A DNA stretch of 64,000 nucleotides from an uncultured Eubacteriales bacterium (lineage in GTDB: Bacteria; Bacillota; Clostridia; Oscillospirales; Oscillospiraceae). Below the pieces are notes generated by a model, which was not told where the DNA came from, made no database searches, and saw only the letters and a list, made by a program, of their open reading frames with translations. Both the position numbers and the translations under genes were made by a program. Within the stretch, counting starts at the first letter, position 1, and the number at the start of each line of letters is the position of its first letter. Where the stretch lies: positions 1 to 64,000 of the forward strand of contig CAKTLJ010000002.1 of NCBI GenBank assembly GCA_934572535.1. Direction: 5' to 3'. This document shows, piece after piece, positions 18,191 to 26,899 of this stretch.

Positions 18191-20176
18191 ATGGCAAACA
18201 CCAAGCAGGAATACGGCAACGAATCCATCTCCATGCTGGAGGGCGCGGACCGCGTCCGAAAGCGCCCCGGCGTCATCTTCGGCTCCGACGGGCTGGAGGG
18301 CTGTGAGCACGCCGTGTTCGAGATCCTCTCCAACGCCATCGACGAAGCCCGGGAGGGCTACGGCACTGAGATCGTCGTCACCCGCTACCGGGACGGACGC
18401 ATCCAGGTGGAGGACTTCGGCCGGGGCTGCCCCGTGGACTGGAACGAAAAGATGGGCAAGTTCAACTGGGAGCTGGTCTTCTGCGAGCTCTACGCCGGCG
18501 GCAAGTACGAAAACGCCTCCGGCGAGAACTACGAATACTCCCTGGGCCTCAACGGCCTGGGCGCCTGCGCCACCCAGTACGCCTCCGCCTTCATGGATGT
18601 GACCGTCCGCCGGGACGGCAAGCGCTATGACCTCCACTTTGAAAAAGGCAGCCTGGTGGGCGAGATGAAGGTCTCCCCCGCCGACCGGAAGAAGACCGGC
18701 ACCTCCATCACGTGGCTGCCCGACCTGGAGGTCTTCACCCAGACTGACATCCCCGCCGACTACTTCACCGACGTCCTCCACCGCCAGGCGGTGGTCAACG
18801 CCGGGGTGGTCTTCCGCTTCAAAAACCAGGCGGAAAAGGGCTTTGAGGAGACCGTCTTCACCTATGAGCACGGCATCGCCGACTACGTGGCCGAGCTGGC
18901 CGGAGAGCAGCCGCACACCCCCATCCAGTTCTGGTCGGGAGAGCGGGTGGGCCGGGACCGGGCCGACAAGGCCGAATACAAGGTCAAGCTCTCCTGCGCC
19001 TTCTGCTTCTGCCCGACGGTCAAGGTGGTGGAGCACTACCACAACTCCTCCTGGCTGGAGCACGGCGGCGCGCCGGAAAAGGCCATGCGCTCGGCCTTCC
19101 TCTCCGCCATGGACGGCTGGCTGAAGCAGAACGGCAAGTACAACAAGAACGAGGCCAAGATCACCTGGCCCGACATCCAGGAGACCCTGATCTTCGTCTC
19201 CAACAACCTCTCCACCCAGACCTCCTACGAGAACCAGACCAAGAAGGCGGTGAACAACCGCTTCATCCAGGAGGGCATGACCGACTTTCTCCGGGAGCAC
19301 TTGCAGATCTTCCTCCTGGAAAACCCCCAGGCCGTGGAGGAGGCCGCCCGGCAGATCCTGGTGAGCAAGCGCAGCCGGGAGGCCGGGGAAAAGGCCCGCC
19401 TCACCATCAAGAGCAAGAGCCTGGCCGGGTCCGTGGACATCGCCAACCGGGTCCAGAAATTCGTGGACTGCCGCACCAAGGACGTGACCCGCCGCGAGCT
19501 GTACATCGTGGAGGGCGACTCCGCCCTGGGCTCCGTCAAGCTGGGCCGGGACGCGGAGTTTCAGGGCATCATGCCCGTCCGGGGCAAGATCCTGAACTGC
19601 CTCAAGGCCGACTACGGAAAGATCTTCAAGAGCGAGATCATCACCGACCTGCTGAAGGTGGTGGGCTGCGGCGTGGAGGTCCACGACAAGCGCAACAAGG
19701 ACCTCTCCCTCTTCAACCTCGACAACCTCCGGTGGAACAAGATCGTCATCTGCACCGACGCCGACGTGGACGGCTACCAGATCCGCACCCTCATCCTCAC
19801 CATGCTCTGGCGCCTGACCCCCACCCTCATCGAGAAGGGCTACGTCTACATCGCCGAGTCCCCCCTCTACGAGGTCACCGCCGGGGGCAAGACCTGGTTT
19901 GCCTACACCGAAAAGGAAAAGGCCGACATCCTGGGCAAGCTCGCGGGCAAAAAGCCCCTCATCCAGCGCTCCAAGGGTCTGGGTGAAAACGACCCGGAGA
20001 TGATGTGGATGACCACCATGAACCCGGAGACCCGGCGGCTCATCCGGGTCATGCCCACCGACGCCGAGGCCACCGCCCAGGTCTTCGACCTGCTGCTGGG
20101 AGAGAACGCCCAGGGAAGAAAAGAGCACATTGCCGAAAACGGCTACAAATATCTGGAGCTGGCAGACATCTCCTGA
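18191..20176 (+). CDS. Type IIA DNA topoisomerase B subunit (ParE/GyrB-like, divergent), 661 aa
   Basis: This subunit supplies ATPase and TOPRIM functions to a two-gene type II topoisomerase. The GHKL ATPase is visible at SNAIDEAREG (47-56), VEDFGRGCP (73-81) and GLNGLGACATQY (119-130). The last replaces the usual GLHGVGxxxVNAL lid and is quite divergent. TOPRIM marks are VEGDSALG (440-447) and the metal site TDADVDG (522-528). SKGLGEND is near the C terminus. The start has AAGGAG upstream. The partner A subunit is 480 nt downstream. Most likely it is topoisomerase IV-like rather than gyrase, since the partner lacks a GyrA box; a gyrA/gyrB pair is expected elsewhere. Confidence 0.88.
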   Translation: MANTKQEYGNESISMLEGADRVRKRPGVIFGSDGLEGCEHAVFEILSNAIDEAREGYGTEIVVTRYRDGRIQVEDFGRGCPVDWNEKMGKFNWELVFCELYAGGKYENASGENYEYSLGLNGLGACATQYASAFMDVTVRRDGKRYDLHFEKGSLVGEMKVSPADRKKTGTSITWLPDLEVFTQTDIPADYFTDVLHRQAVVNAGVVFRFKNQAEKGFEETVFTYEHGIADYVAELAGEQPHTPIQFWSGERVGRDRADKAEYKVKLSCAFCFCPTVKVVEHYHNSSWLEHGGAPEKAMRSAFLSAMDGWLKQNGKYNKNEAKITWPDIQETLIFVSNNLSTQTSYENQTKKAVNNRFIQEGMTDFLREHLQIFLLENPQAVEEAARQILVSKRSREAGEKARLTIKSKSLAGSVDIANRVQKFVDCRTKDVTRRELYIVEGDSALGSVKLGRDAEFQGIMPVRGKILNCLKADYGKIFKSEIITDLLKVVGCGVEVHDKRNKDLSLFNLDNLRWNKIVICTDADVDGYQIRTLILTMLWRLTPTLIEKGYVYIAESPLYEVTAGGKTWFAYTEKEKADILGKLAGKKPLIQRSKGLGENDPEMMWMTTMNPETRRLIRVMPTDAEATAQVFDLLLGENAQGRKEHIAENGYKYLELADIS

Positions 20177-20280
20177 GCCTGCCGCCTCCACCGCCATCCA
20201 GACCGTCAGCCCCCCCTCCAGGCCCCGCCAAAGGGGCCGCGGCGGGAGGTCTGGCTGTCTCACAGAAAGGATACGTTCCC

Positions 20281-20493
20281 ATGGATAACAAGCAAGCGCG
20301 AAAGACCGGCCGGACCATCATCGTCTGCGGCTGCGTCTTCATCATCCTCTCCAAGCTCTGGCTCGGCCTGGCCTTCATCGCCGTCGGCCTCCTGTGCATG
20401 GCCATCCTGGGCCGGTGTCCCCACTGCGGCCGGCAGCTCATCACCCTGCCCCCCAACGTGCGCCAGTGCCCCAAGTGCCACAAACCCTTATAA
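20281..20493 (+). CDS. Small membrane protein with C-terminal zinc ribbon, 70 aa
   Basis: A basic N terminus (MDNKQARKTGR) is followed by one long or two short hydrophobic segments (about 12-40) and a zinc-ribbon knuckle, CPHCGRQLITLPPNVRQCPKCH (two CxxC pairs 16 residues apart). AAAGGA lies 9 nt before the ATG. It sits between the two topoisomerase subunit genes. The family is unknown to me; a membrane-tethered zinc protein is all that can be said. Confidence 0.8.
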   Translation: MDNKQARKTGRTIIVCGCVFIILSKLWLGLAFIAVGLLCMAILGRCPHCGRQLITLPPNVRQCPKCHKPL

Positions 20494-20500
20494 CGGAACC

Positions 20501-20553
20501 AGGCTCCCTCGGATGAGGGAGCCTCCGCTTGTCGAAAAAGGCCTTTTCCGACA
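20501..20553 (+). terminator. Two hairpins between the zinc-ribbon gene and the topoisomerase A gene
   Basis: AGGCTCCCTC (20501-20510) pairs perfectly with GAGGGAGCCT (20515-20524). A second near-palindrome follows at 20530-20553 (TGTCGAAAAAGG and its complement with one mismatch). There is no clean U-run, so termination may be partial. Confidence 0.45.
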
Positions 20554-20597
20554 GAGGGGGATGTCAGGCCTGCGGGCCGCGAACTCTGCGAGGCTTT

Positions 20598-20627
20598 TTG
20601 ACCAGTCTCAGCCTGAGCCACTATATT
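20598..20627 (+). promoter_or_regulatory. Promoter candidate of the topoisomerase A-subunit gene
   Basis: TTGACC (20598-20603) and TATATT (20622-20627) are 18 nt apart, 29 nt before the start codon. It would let the A subunit be made independently of the B subunit. Confidence 0.5.
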
Positions 20628-20655
20628 GCAACATGATCCTGAGGTAACAACAGCT

Positions 20656-22905
20656 ATGGCAAAAAAGAAGAATCCGGACCAGGGAAAGAAGCGGGCGAAT
20701 CCCGAAGGGGTCATGGGCCTGAAGGCCCAGGTCCTGGAACAGCCCATCACCGACACCCTGGAAATCAACTACATGCCCTACGCCATGTCGGTCATCATCT
20801 CCCGGGCCATCCCGGAGATCGACGGCTTCAAGCCGTCCCACCGGAAGCTCCTGTACACCATGTACCAGATGAAGCTCCTCTCGGGCGGCCGCACCAAGTC
20901 GGCCAACGTGGTCGGGGCCACCATGAAGCTCAACCCCCACGGGGACAGCGCCATCTACGAGACCATGGTCCGCCTGTCCAAGGGCTACGGCGCCCTGCTC
21001 CACCCCCCGGTGGACTCCAAGGGCAACTTCGGCAAGGTCTACTCCCGGGACATGGCCTACGCCGCCTCCCGTTACACCGAGGTCAAGCTGGACGGGGTCT
21101 GCGAGGAGCTCTTTAAGGACATCGACAAAAACGTGGTGGACTTCGTCCCCAACTACGACGGGACCCTCACCGAACCCGTCCTCCTGCCCACCACCTTCCC
21201 CAACATCCTGGTCTCCGCCAACATGGGCATCGCCGTGGGCATGGCCTCCAACCTCTGCGGCTTCAACCTGGGGGAGGTCTGCGACGCCACCATCGCCCGC
21301 ATCAAACGCCCGGAGACCGACCTGCTGGACGTCTTGAAGGCCCCGGACTTTCCCACCGGCGGCCAGCTGCTCTACGACCGGCGGGAGATGGACACCATCT
21401 ACCGCACCGGCCGCGGCTCCTTCAAGGTCCGGGCCAAGTGGCGCTATGTGAAGGCGGAAAACCTCATCGAGATCTACGAGATCCCCTACACCACCACCGC
21501 TGAGGCCATCATCGACAAGGTGGCCGAGCTCATCAAGGCGGGCAAGATCCGCGAGATCTCCGACATGCGGGACGAGACCGACCTGTCCGGCCTGAAGCTG
21601 GCCATCGACCTCAAGCGGGGGACCGATCCGGACAAGCTCATGCAGAAGCTCTTCCGCTCCACCCCGCTCCAGGACTCCTTCTCCTGCAACTTCAACATCC
21701 TCCTCGATGGGATGCCCAAGGTCCTGGGCGTGGGCGAGATCCTGGACCACTGGACCCAGTGGCGGTCGGACTGCGTCCGCCGGGCGGCCCAGTTCACCCT
21801 GGCGCAGAAGCAGGACAAGCTCCACCTCCTGCGGGGTCTGGCTGCCATCCTGCTGGACATTGACAAGGCCATCGCCATCATCCGGAACACCGAGCTGGAT
21901 GCCATGGTCGTCCCCAACCTGATGGACGGCTTCTCCCTGGACCGGGTCCAGGCGGAGTACGTGGCGGACATCCGCCTGCGGAACATCAACCAGGAGTACA
22001 TCCTCAAGCGCACCGCCGAGACCGAGCAGCTGGAGAAGGACATCGCCGACCTGGAGGACCTGATCGCCAAGCCCGCCCGCATCCGCAGAGAGATCGTCAA
22101 GGAGCTGGAGCGGGTCAAGAAAAAGCACGCCACCCCCCGCCGCACCGAGATCCTCTACGAGGACCAGCTGGCCGAGAGCGAGCCGGAGGAGGAGAGCGTG
22201 CCCGCCTATCCCGTCCACCTCTTCCTGTCCAGGGAGGGGTATTTCAAAAAGATCACCCCCCAGTCCCTGCGCATGTCCGGGGAGCAGAAGTACAAGGAGG
22301 GGGACGGCCCGGCCTTCCACTGGGAAGCCACCAACGCCGCCGAACTGATGCTCTTCACCGACAGGCAGCAGTGCTACAAGACCTGGGTAAATACCTTCGA
22401 CGACGCCAAGGCCAGCGTCCTGGGGGACTATCTGCCCGCCAAGCTCGAAATGGAGGAGGGCGAGACCATCCTCTGGGCCTGCCTGCCCGGCCAGTACGCC
22501 GGTCATCTGCTCTTCTTCTTTGAAAACGGCAAGGTGGCCCGGGTCCCCCTGTCCGCCTACCAGACGGTGACCAAGCGGAAGAAGCTCACCGGCGCGTATT
22601 CGGACAAGAGCCCCTTGAAGGCCGTCCTCTTCCTTCCCGAGGAGACCGAGGAGCAGGTCGTCCTCTACTCCACCGAGGGCCGCGCCCTGCTCTTTGGCAC
22701 CGACCAGGTGCCGCTCAAGACCACCCGCTCCACCCTGGGCGTCCAGGTGATGACCCTGAAAAAATCCAACACCGTCCAGACCGCCCAGCCCCTGTCGGAG
22801 ACCCCCATCGTGAACAAGACCCGCTACAAGGCCCGCAGTCTGCCGGCCGCCGGCGCCCTGCTGAAGGCCGAGGACCAGGGGGACACCCAGCTGTCGCTGC
22901 TCTGA
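20656..22905 (+). CDS. Type IIA DNA topoisomerase A subunit (ParC/GyrA-like, divergent), 749 aa
   Basis: The subunit cuts and rejoins DNA via Tyr140 in AASRYTEVKL. The quinolone-resistance region is KLNPHGDSAIYE (91-102) with Ser98 at the usual site. A long coiled-coil lies around 440-500. The C-terminal domain is short, and no GyrA box (QRRGGKG type) is visible, so it should not wrap DNA like gyrase; decatenation or relaxation is more likely. GAGG lies 10 nt upstream of the chosen ATG. Both subunits diverge noticeably from housekeeping ParC/ParE patterns but keep all catalytic residues. Confidence 0.88.
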   Translation: MAKKKNPDQGKKRANPEGVMGLKAQVLEQPITDTLEINYMPYAMSVIISRAIPEIDGFKPSHRKLLYTMYQMKLLSGGRTKSANVVGATMKLNPHGDSAIYETMVRLSKGYGALLHPPVDSKGNFGKVYSRDMAYAASRYTEVKLDGVCEELFKDIDKNVVDFVPNYDGTLTEPVLLPTTFPNILVSANMGIAVGMASNLCGFNLGEVCDATIARIKRPETDLLDVLKAPDFPTGGQLLYDRREMDTIYRTGRGSFKVRAKWRYVKAENLIEIYEIPYTTTAEAIIDKVAELIKAGKIREISDMRDETDLSGLKLAIDLKRGTDPDKLMQKLFRSTPLQDSFSCNFNILLDGMPKVLGVGEILDHWTQWRSDCVRRAAQFTLAQKQDKLHLLRGLAAILLDIDKAIAIIRNTELDAMVVPNLMDGFSLDRVQAEYVADIRLRNINQEYILKRTAETEQLEKDIADLEDLIAKPARIRREIVKELERVKKKHATPRRTEILYEDQLAESEPEEESVPAYPVHLFLSREGYFKKITPQSLRMSGEQKYKEGDGPAFHWEATNAAELMLFTDRQQCYKTWVNTFDDAKASVLGDYLPAKLEMEEGETILWACLPGQYAGHLLFFFENGKVARVPLSAYQTVTKRKKLTGAYSDKSPLKAVLFLPEETEEQVVLYSTEGRALLFGTDQVPLKTTRSTLGVQVMTLKKSNTVQTAQPLSETPIVNKTRYKARSLPAAGALLKAEDQGDTQLSLL

Positions 22906-22940
22906 CCCCCATATCGACCCTGCCGAAAGGAGGCGGACCC

Positions 22941-23624
22941 ATGAGAAACCCCATCCTGCTCCTCCTGCTGGCGGCCTGTCTCCTGCTGGCAGGCTGCGGC
23001 TCCATGCTGGAGCGAAGCTACGCCTCCACCATCCCCCACGTGCAGTTCTCCGACGAGGACCAGGACCCCTCCATCCTCCGGGCAGAGACGTACCAGGGGC
23101 TGGTCTCCGCCCTCCTGCATCTGGTGGGCCAGGGCGAGGAGGAAGGCGTCGTCCGGCTGTATCAGTACGTGAGCGTCACCGGCTCCGCCGCCAGCGACGT
23201 GGACCGCGCCTGCCTGGAGGTCACCCAGGAGGACCCCCTGGGGGCCTGGGCCGTGGACTACATCAAGTACGACGTGGACCAGACCACCGCCTACTACCAG
23301 GTCACGGTGAAGCTGGCCTACACCAAGACCCCCGAGGAGATCAAGCAGGTCATCTCGGTGACCGGCTCCTCGGCCATCGCCCAGGAGCTGACCACCCTGC
23401 TGCCCACCCTGCCCACCCAGGCGGTCTTCCGCATCAGCTACTTCACCGAGGCGGACAACGCCGAGGTGATCCGCCAGGCAGTCCTACAGGCCTACGCCGC
23501 CCAGTCCCGTCCTCTGCCGCCCTTGGAGGAGATCCGCGTGAACCTCTACCCCGACCGGGGGGAGCAGCGGGTGGCCGAGATCCTCCTCACCTGGGGCCAG
23601 CGCTCCTCCCGCGAAAAATTTTAA
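22941..23624 (+). CDS. Lipoprotein of unknown function, 227 aa
   Basis: A lipoprotein signal is clear: MRNPILLLLLAACLLLAGCG with the lipidated Cys at residue 19. The mature protein has alternating strands and helices; the segment around 85-125 (YIKYDVDQTTAYYQVTVKL) looks like a beta sheet. I do not recognise the family. AAAGGAGG lies upstream, and the gene starts 35 nt after the topoisomerase A subunit, so it is probably co-transcribed with it, an unusual partner. Confidence 0.8.
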   Translation: MRNPILLLLLAACLLLAGCGSMLERSYASTIPHVQFSDEDQDPSILRAETYQGLVSALLHLVGQGEEEGVVRLYQYVSVTGSAASDVDRACLEVTQEDPLGAWAVDYIKYDVDQTTAYYQVTVKLAYTKTPEEIKQVISVTGSSAIAQELTTLLPTLPTQAVFRISYFTEADNAEVIRQAVLQAYAAQSRPLPPLEEIRVNLYPDRGEQRVAEILLTWGQRSSREKF

Positions 23625-23643
23625 ACTTTTCGCAAAAAAGTTG

Positions 23644-23672
23644 TTGACAAATCGACATGAAAATGATATTAT
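23644..23672 (+). promoter_or_regulatory. Strong promoter of tRNA-Gly
   Basis: A consensus TTGACA (23644-23649) and TATTAT (23667-23672) are exactly 17 nt apart. The tRNA begins 13 nt later. Confidence 0.9.
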
Positions 23673-23685
23673 ACTTCTTGTCGAT

Positions 23686-23761
23686 GCGAGTGTAGCTCAT
23701 CTGGTAGAGCGCCACCTTGCCAAGGTGGAGGTAGCGAGTTCGAGCCTCGTCACTCGCTCCA
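23686..23761 (+). tRNA. tRNA-Gly (anticodon GCC)
   Basis: Acceptor GCGAGTG pairs with CACTCGC. The anticodon stem is CCACC/GGTGG around TTGCCAA, and the T arm contains GTTCGAGCC. Discriminator U and an encoded CCA end the 76-nt gene. It is a single-gene unit with its own promoter and terminator. Confidence 0.97.
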
Positions 23762-23766
23762 GGAAC

Positions 23767-23798
23767 AAAAACCACGTCCTTTTGGACGTGGTTTTTTT
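23767..23798 (+). terminator. Terminator of tRNA-Gly
   Basis: AACCACGTCC, TTTT loop, GGACGTGGTT and seven T residues in all follow the tRNA closely. Confidence 0.93.
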
Positions 23799-23831
23799 GT
23801 TCCTGGTGACCTGTGGTCATTTGACGTGCTC

Positions 23832-24024
23832 AGGCGAAATGAATTCGCCCTGCGCCAAGCGTTTGGGCCGCGCCCAAACTGCTTGTACGGCACTGCCGTC
23901 CCGCCGTGCGGGTCCCGATCTCCCTGTCCCTTTGGATGGAAATTTTTTGATATGCAAGATTCTTTTTGAATCTTGCATATCCCTCCGATCTGGCGTATGA
24001 TAAGGGGGAATCCTTTACCCCTTA
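23832..24024 (+). other. Structured non-coding stretch between tRNA-Gly and the cytidylate-kinase-like gene
   Basis: The 280-nt gap without a gene holds a series of hairpins: GGCGAA/TTCGCC (23833-23849), GTTTGGGC/GCCCAAAC (23861-23879), CCCGC/GCGGG near 23891-23912, a perfect 13-bp stem ATATGCAAGATTC/GAATCTTGCATAT (23950-23980) and TAAGGGG/CCCCTTA (24001-24024). No open frame has a ribosome site. It could be a dispersed repeat, a small RNA gene or the leader of the next gene. Confidence 0.45.
23973..24001 (+). promoter_or_regulatory. Promoter of the cytidylate-kinase-like gene
   Basis: TTGCAT (23973-23978) and TATGAT (23996-24001) are 17 nt apart. The -35 lies in the 3' arm of the 13-bp hairpin at 23950-23980, which may act as an operator. 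Confidence 0.5.
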
Positions 24025-24078
24025 GCACAAAAATGGCAGTTGATGGAACCCGACGTATCTCAAATGGAGGAAATGACC

Positions 24079-24660
24079 ATGAACAAACAGATCATCACCA
24101 TCGGACGACAGTGCGGAAGCGGAGGACACATCATTGGACGGGAGCTCGCCCAGAAGCTGGGCATCCCCTTCTACGACAAAGAATTTTTGGAAACGGAAGC
24201 CCTGCGGGAGGAGGCCCGGGAGCCTTCCTCCACCAGTCTGCTCTTCAGCCTGGCCGCAGGCATGTATGACGGATACTTCCTCAGCAAGCCGGAGACCCTC
24301 TCCCCGGCGGAGCAGGCCGACGCCTACCTGGCCGACCTCATACGAAAGCTGGCCGCCCAAGGCCCCTGCGTGATCGTGGGCCGGTGCGCCGACTTTATCC
24401 TCCGGGACCGGGCGGACTGCCTGCGGGTTTTCGTCCACGGCGACCTGGAGGACCGGGTCCAGCGCCTGATCGCGCAGGAGCACCTCTCCCAGGAGGATGC
24501 CCAGCGCCAGATCAGGAGCAAGGACGCCATGCGGGCCAGACACTATAAATTCGTCACCGATCAGGTCTGGGGGCGGTCAGAAAACTACCACCTCACCCTG
24601 GACAGCAGCGTTTTGGGCATTGAGCGCTGCATTGAACTGATCCTGGCCTGCTGCGGGTGA
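24079..24660 (+). CDS. Cytidylate kinase-like family protein, 193 aa
   Basis: The protein belongs to the P-loop cytidylate-kinase-like family found in many Clostridia. The nucleotide-binding start is ITIGRQCGSGGHIIGRELA (6-24), followed by LGIPFYDKEFLE. VIVGRCADFILRD around residues 95-107 and a lid-like RIQxxDAMRARHY region near the C terminus complete the pattern. Canonical Cmk is usually separate, so its real substrate is uncertain. GGAGG lies 8 nt before the chosen ATG. It is monocistronic and convergent with the next gene. Confidence 0.88.
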   Translation: MNKQIITIGRQCGSGGHIIGRELAQKLGIPFYDKEFLETEALREEAREPSSTSLLFSLAAGMYDGYFLSKPETLSPAEQADAYLADLIRKLAAQGPCVIVGRCADFILRDRADCLRVFVHGDLEDRVQRLIAQEHLSQEDAQRQIRSKDAMRARHYKFVTDQVWGRSENYHLTLDSSVLGIERCIELILACCG

Positions 24661-24689
24661 GCTCCGCCCGAAGAACGGCAAGGTCGCCC

Positions 24690-25175
24690 TTATTTCCGAA
24701 CCGCTACCTCCTCCGGCGGGACGCCCAGCATGAGCTGGACGCCCGCGCAGGCCAGCACGTGCAGGGGCGGGACGTCCCCCGGGGAGAGGAAAAACTCCTG
24801 GCAGTCCAGGCACTCCCCCGCCAGGGTCAGCACCTCCCGCTGGAGGACCAGCCCCATCCCCTCCTGCCCCAGGCTGGACAGGGTCAGGGAGTCCTTGGGG
24901 TTCATCCCATAGCTGACCGCCCAACCGGCGGTCAGCTCTCCGGCCAGGGGGGACAGCCGCCCCGGCACCAGCAGCGCCCGGCAGCGCAGGGGCAGGCTGC
25001 CCTCCTCCCGCCGCAGGTCCGGGGAGACCACCAGCAGGTCGGCCTCCTCTTCCCTGGACAGACAGGCGGCGGGACAAAGCGCTACCCGCTCCCGCAGGTG
25101 CTCCGGCAGGCTGCCGGCCAAACAGGCCGACAGCCCCGTGCCGCTCTCTAAAATTCCGATGGTAACCAGGTCCAT
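24690..25175 (-). CDS. Conserved-looking hypothetical protein, 161 aa
   Basis: The sequence is globular, with an alternating hydrophobic N-terminal strand (MDLVTIGILESGTG) and several cysteines (four in the first 65 residues plus the pair in GECLDCQEF). No signal peptide is seen. I do not recognise the family. It occupies the whole space between convergent and divergent neighbours, and its amino-acid composition is natural while the opposite strand gives Arg/Gln-rich nonsense, so the coding strand is minus. The purine-rich GGGAGGG directly abuts the ATG, so the true start may lie slightly downstream. Confidence 0.6.
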   Translation of the reverse strand: MDLVTIGILESGTGLSACLAGSLPEHLRERVALCPAACLSREEEADLLVVSPDLRREEGSLPLRCRALLVPGRLSPLAGELTAGWAVSYGMNPKDSLTLSSLGQEGMGLVLQREVLTLAGECLDCQEFFLSPGDVPPLHVLACAGVQLMLGVPPEEVAVRK

Positions 25176-25239
25176 CCCTCCCTTCTTCTCCTAGTATGGG
25201 GAAAACCCTGTGGATTTATCCCGGAAAGCGCGGATATCC

Positions 25240-25268
25240 TTGACTTTTTTCCCCATCAGTCATACAAT
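25240..25268 (+). promoter_or_regulatory. Promoter of proS
   Basis: TTGACT (25240-25245) and TACAAT (25263-25268) are 17 nt apart. The leader of about 55 nt contains two CTTCAT copies 11 nt apart (starting at 25293 and 25304). There is no T-box. Confidence 0.7.
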
Positions 25269-25328
25269 ATTCTTTATCCGTACACAGAAACCTCTTCATG
25301 AGATCTTCATAAAAAAGGATGGAACATT

Positions 25329-26771
25329 ATGGCTAAGGACAACAAGAAGAAAGTAGAACAGATCACCGACATGGAGGTGGACTTCGCCCAGTGGTACACC
25401 GATGTGTGCAAGAAGGCCGAGCTCATCGACTACTCCTCCATCAAGGGCATGTTCATCTACCGCCCCTATGGCTACGCCATTTGGGAAAACATCCAGAAGG
25501 AACTCGATCGCCGCTTTAAGGAGACCGGCCACGAGAACGTGGCCATGCCCATGCTGATCCCCGAGTCCCTCCTGCAAAAGGAGAAGGACCACGTGGAGGG
25601 CTTCGCGCCCGAGTGCGCCTGGGTCACCTACGGCGGCAGCGACCCCCTGGAGGAGCGCTACTGCATCCGCCCCACCTCCGAGACCCTCTTCTGCGAGCAC
25701 TTTAAGAACATCATCCAGTCCCACCGGGATCTGCCTAAGCTCTACAACCAGTGGTGCTCCGTCCTGCGCTGGGAGAAGACCTCCCGTCCCTTCCTGCGTC
25801 ACCGCGAGTTCCTGTGGCAGGAGGGCCACACCATGCACGCCACCGCCGAGGAGGCCAAGGCCGAGACCCAGCAGATGCTGAACGTCTACGCCGACTTCCT
25901 GGAAAACGTGCTGGCCATGCCCGTGGTCAAGGGCCAGAAGACCGAGAAGGAGAAGTTCAACGGCGCGGAGGAGACCTACACCGTGGAGTGCATGATGCAC
26001 GACCGCAAGGCCCTCCAGTCCGGCACCAGCCACTACTTCGGCGACGGCTTCGCCAAGGCCTTTGACATCACCTTCACCGGCAAGGACAACACCCTCCACC
26101 ACCCCCACCAGACCTCCTGGGGCGTGTCCACCCGCATGATCGGCGGCATCATCATGACCCACGGCGACAACAGCGGCCTGGTGCTTCCCCCCCGCATCGC
26201 CCCCATCCAGGCCATGGTCATTCCCGTGGCCCAGCACAAGGAGGGCGTCCTCGACGCCGCCAGCGCCCTGATGGCGCGCCTCCAGGCCGCCGGCATCCGC
26301 GCCAAGATGGACGACTCCGACCAGTCCATGGGCTGGAAGGCCGCCGAGTACGAGATGAAGGGCATCCCCCTGCGGGTCGAGATCGGTCCCAAGGACATCG
26401 AGAAGAACCAGTGCGTCCTCGTCCGCCGGGACAGCGGCGAGAAGGTCTTCGTGAGCCTGGACGAGCTGGAGAGCACCGCCCTGGCCCTGCTGGACTCCAT
26501 CCACGAGGGGCTGTTCAACCGGGCCAAGAAGAACCTGGAGGACCACATCTTCCCCGCCCACTCCCTGGAGGAGGCAAAGAAGCTCCAGGAGGAGAACGGC
26601 GGCTTCATCAAGACCATGTGGTGCGGCGAGCAGGACTGCGAGCTGAAGATGAAGGAGGAGGGCGGCATGACCTCCCGCTGCATCCCCTTCGAGCAGGAGC
26701 ACCTGGGCGACACCTGCCCCATCTGCGGCCGCGCCGCCAAGAAGATGATCTACTGGGGCGTCGCCTACTGA
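25329..26771 (+). CDS. proS: Prolyl-tRNA synthetase, short archaeal/eukaryote-like type, 480 aa
   Basis: The class II enzyme charges tRNA-Pro. Motif 2 is seen in [20 protein letters not shown] (about 149-168) and motif 3 in the C-terminal part of the catalytic core. There is no internal editing insertion; instead the protein has the C-terminal zinc-type extension (WCGEQDC and CPICG) and ends in Tyr, the mark of the archaeal-type ProRS (ProS3). This type is common in Clostridia. AAGGATGG precedes the ATG. It is monocistronic, with a terminator right after. Confidence 0.96.
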   Translation: MAKDNKKKVEQITDMEVDFAQWYTDVCKKAELIDYSSIKGMFIYRPYGYAIWENIQKELDRRFKETGHENVAMPMLIPESLLQKEKDHVEGFAPECAWVTYGGSDPLEERYCIRPTSETLFCEHFKNIIQSHRDLPKLYNQWCSVLRWEKTSRPFLRHREFLWQEGHTMHATAEEAKAETQQMLNVYADFLENVLAMPVVKGQKTEKEKFNGAEETYTVECMMHDRKALQSGTSHYFGDGFAKAFDITFTGKDNTLHHPHQTSWGVSTRMIGGIIMTHGDNSGLVLPPRIAPIQAMVIPVAQHKEGVLDAASALMARLQAAGIRAKMDDSDQSMGWKAAEYEMKGIPLRVEIGPKDIEKNQCVLVRRDSGEKVFVSLDELESTALALLDSIHEGLFNRAKKNLEDHIFPAHSLEEAKKLQEENGGFIKTMWCGEQDCELKMKEEGGMTSRCIPFEQEHLGDTCPICGRAAKKMIYWGVAY

Positions 26772-26795
26772 GCCAACGAACCAAACAGAGAGAAC

Positions 26796-26833
26796 AGAGA
26801 CCGCCGCGGGAGCTTCCGCAGCGGTCTCTTTTT
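26796..26833 (+). terminator. Terminator of proS
   Basis: AGAGACCGC (26796-26804) pairs with GCGGTCTCT (26821-26829), with an inner GCGG/CCGC extension, followed by TTTT. Confidence 0.85.
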
Positions 26834-26840
26834 CCCGCGC

Positions 26841-26877
26841 AAAAGCATCCCCGCAGGGCCTTTGCCCTGCGGGGATG
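26841..26877 (-). terminator. Terminator of the amino-acid ABC transporter operon
   Basis: CATCCCCGCAGGGC (26846-26859) pairs perfectly with 26864-26877. The minus strand then reads a cytosine-free TTTT tract at 26844-26841. Confidence 0.85.
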
Positions 26878-26899
26878 TCTGCATCCTTGCTATGTTTTG

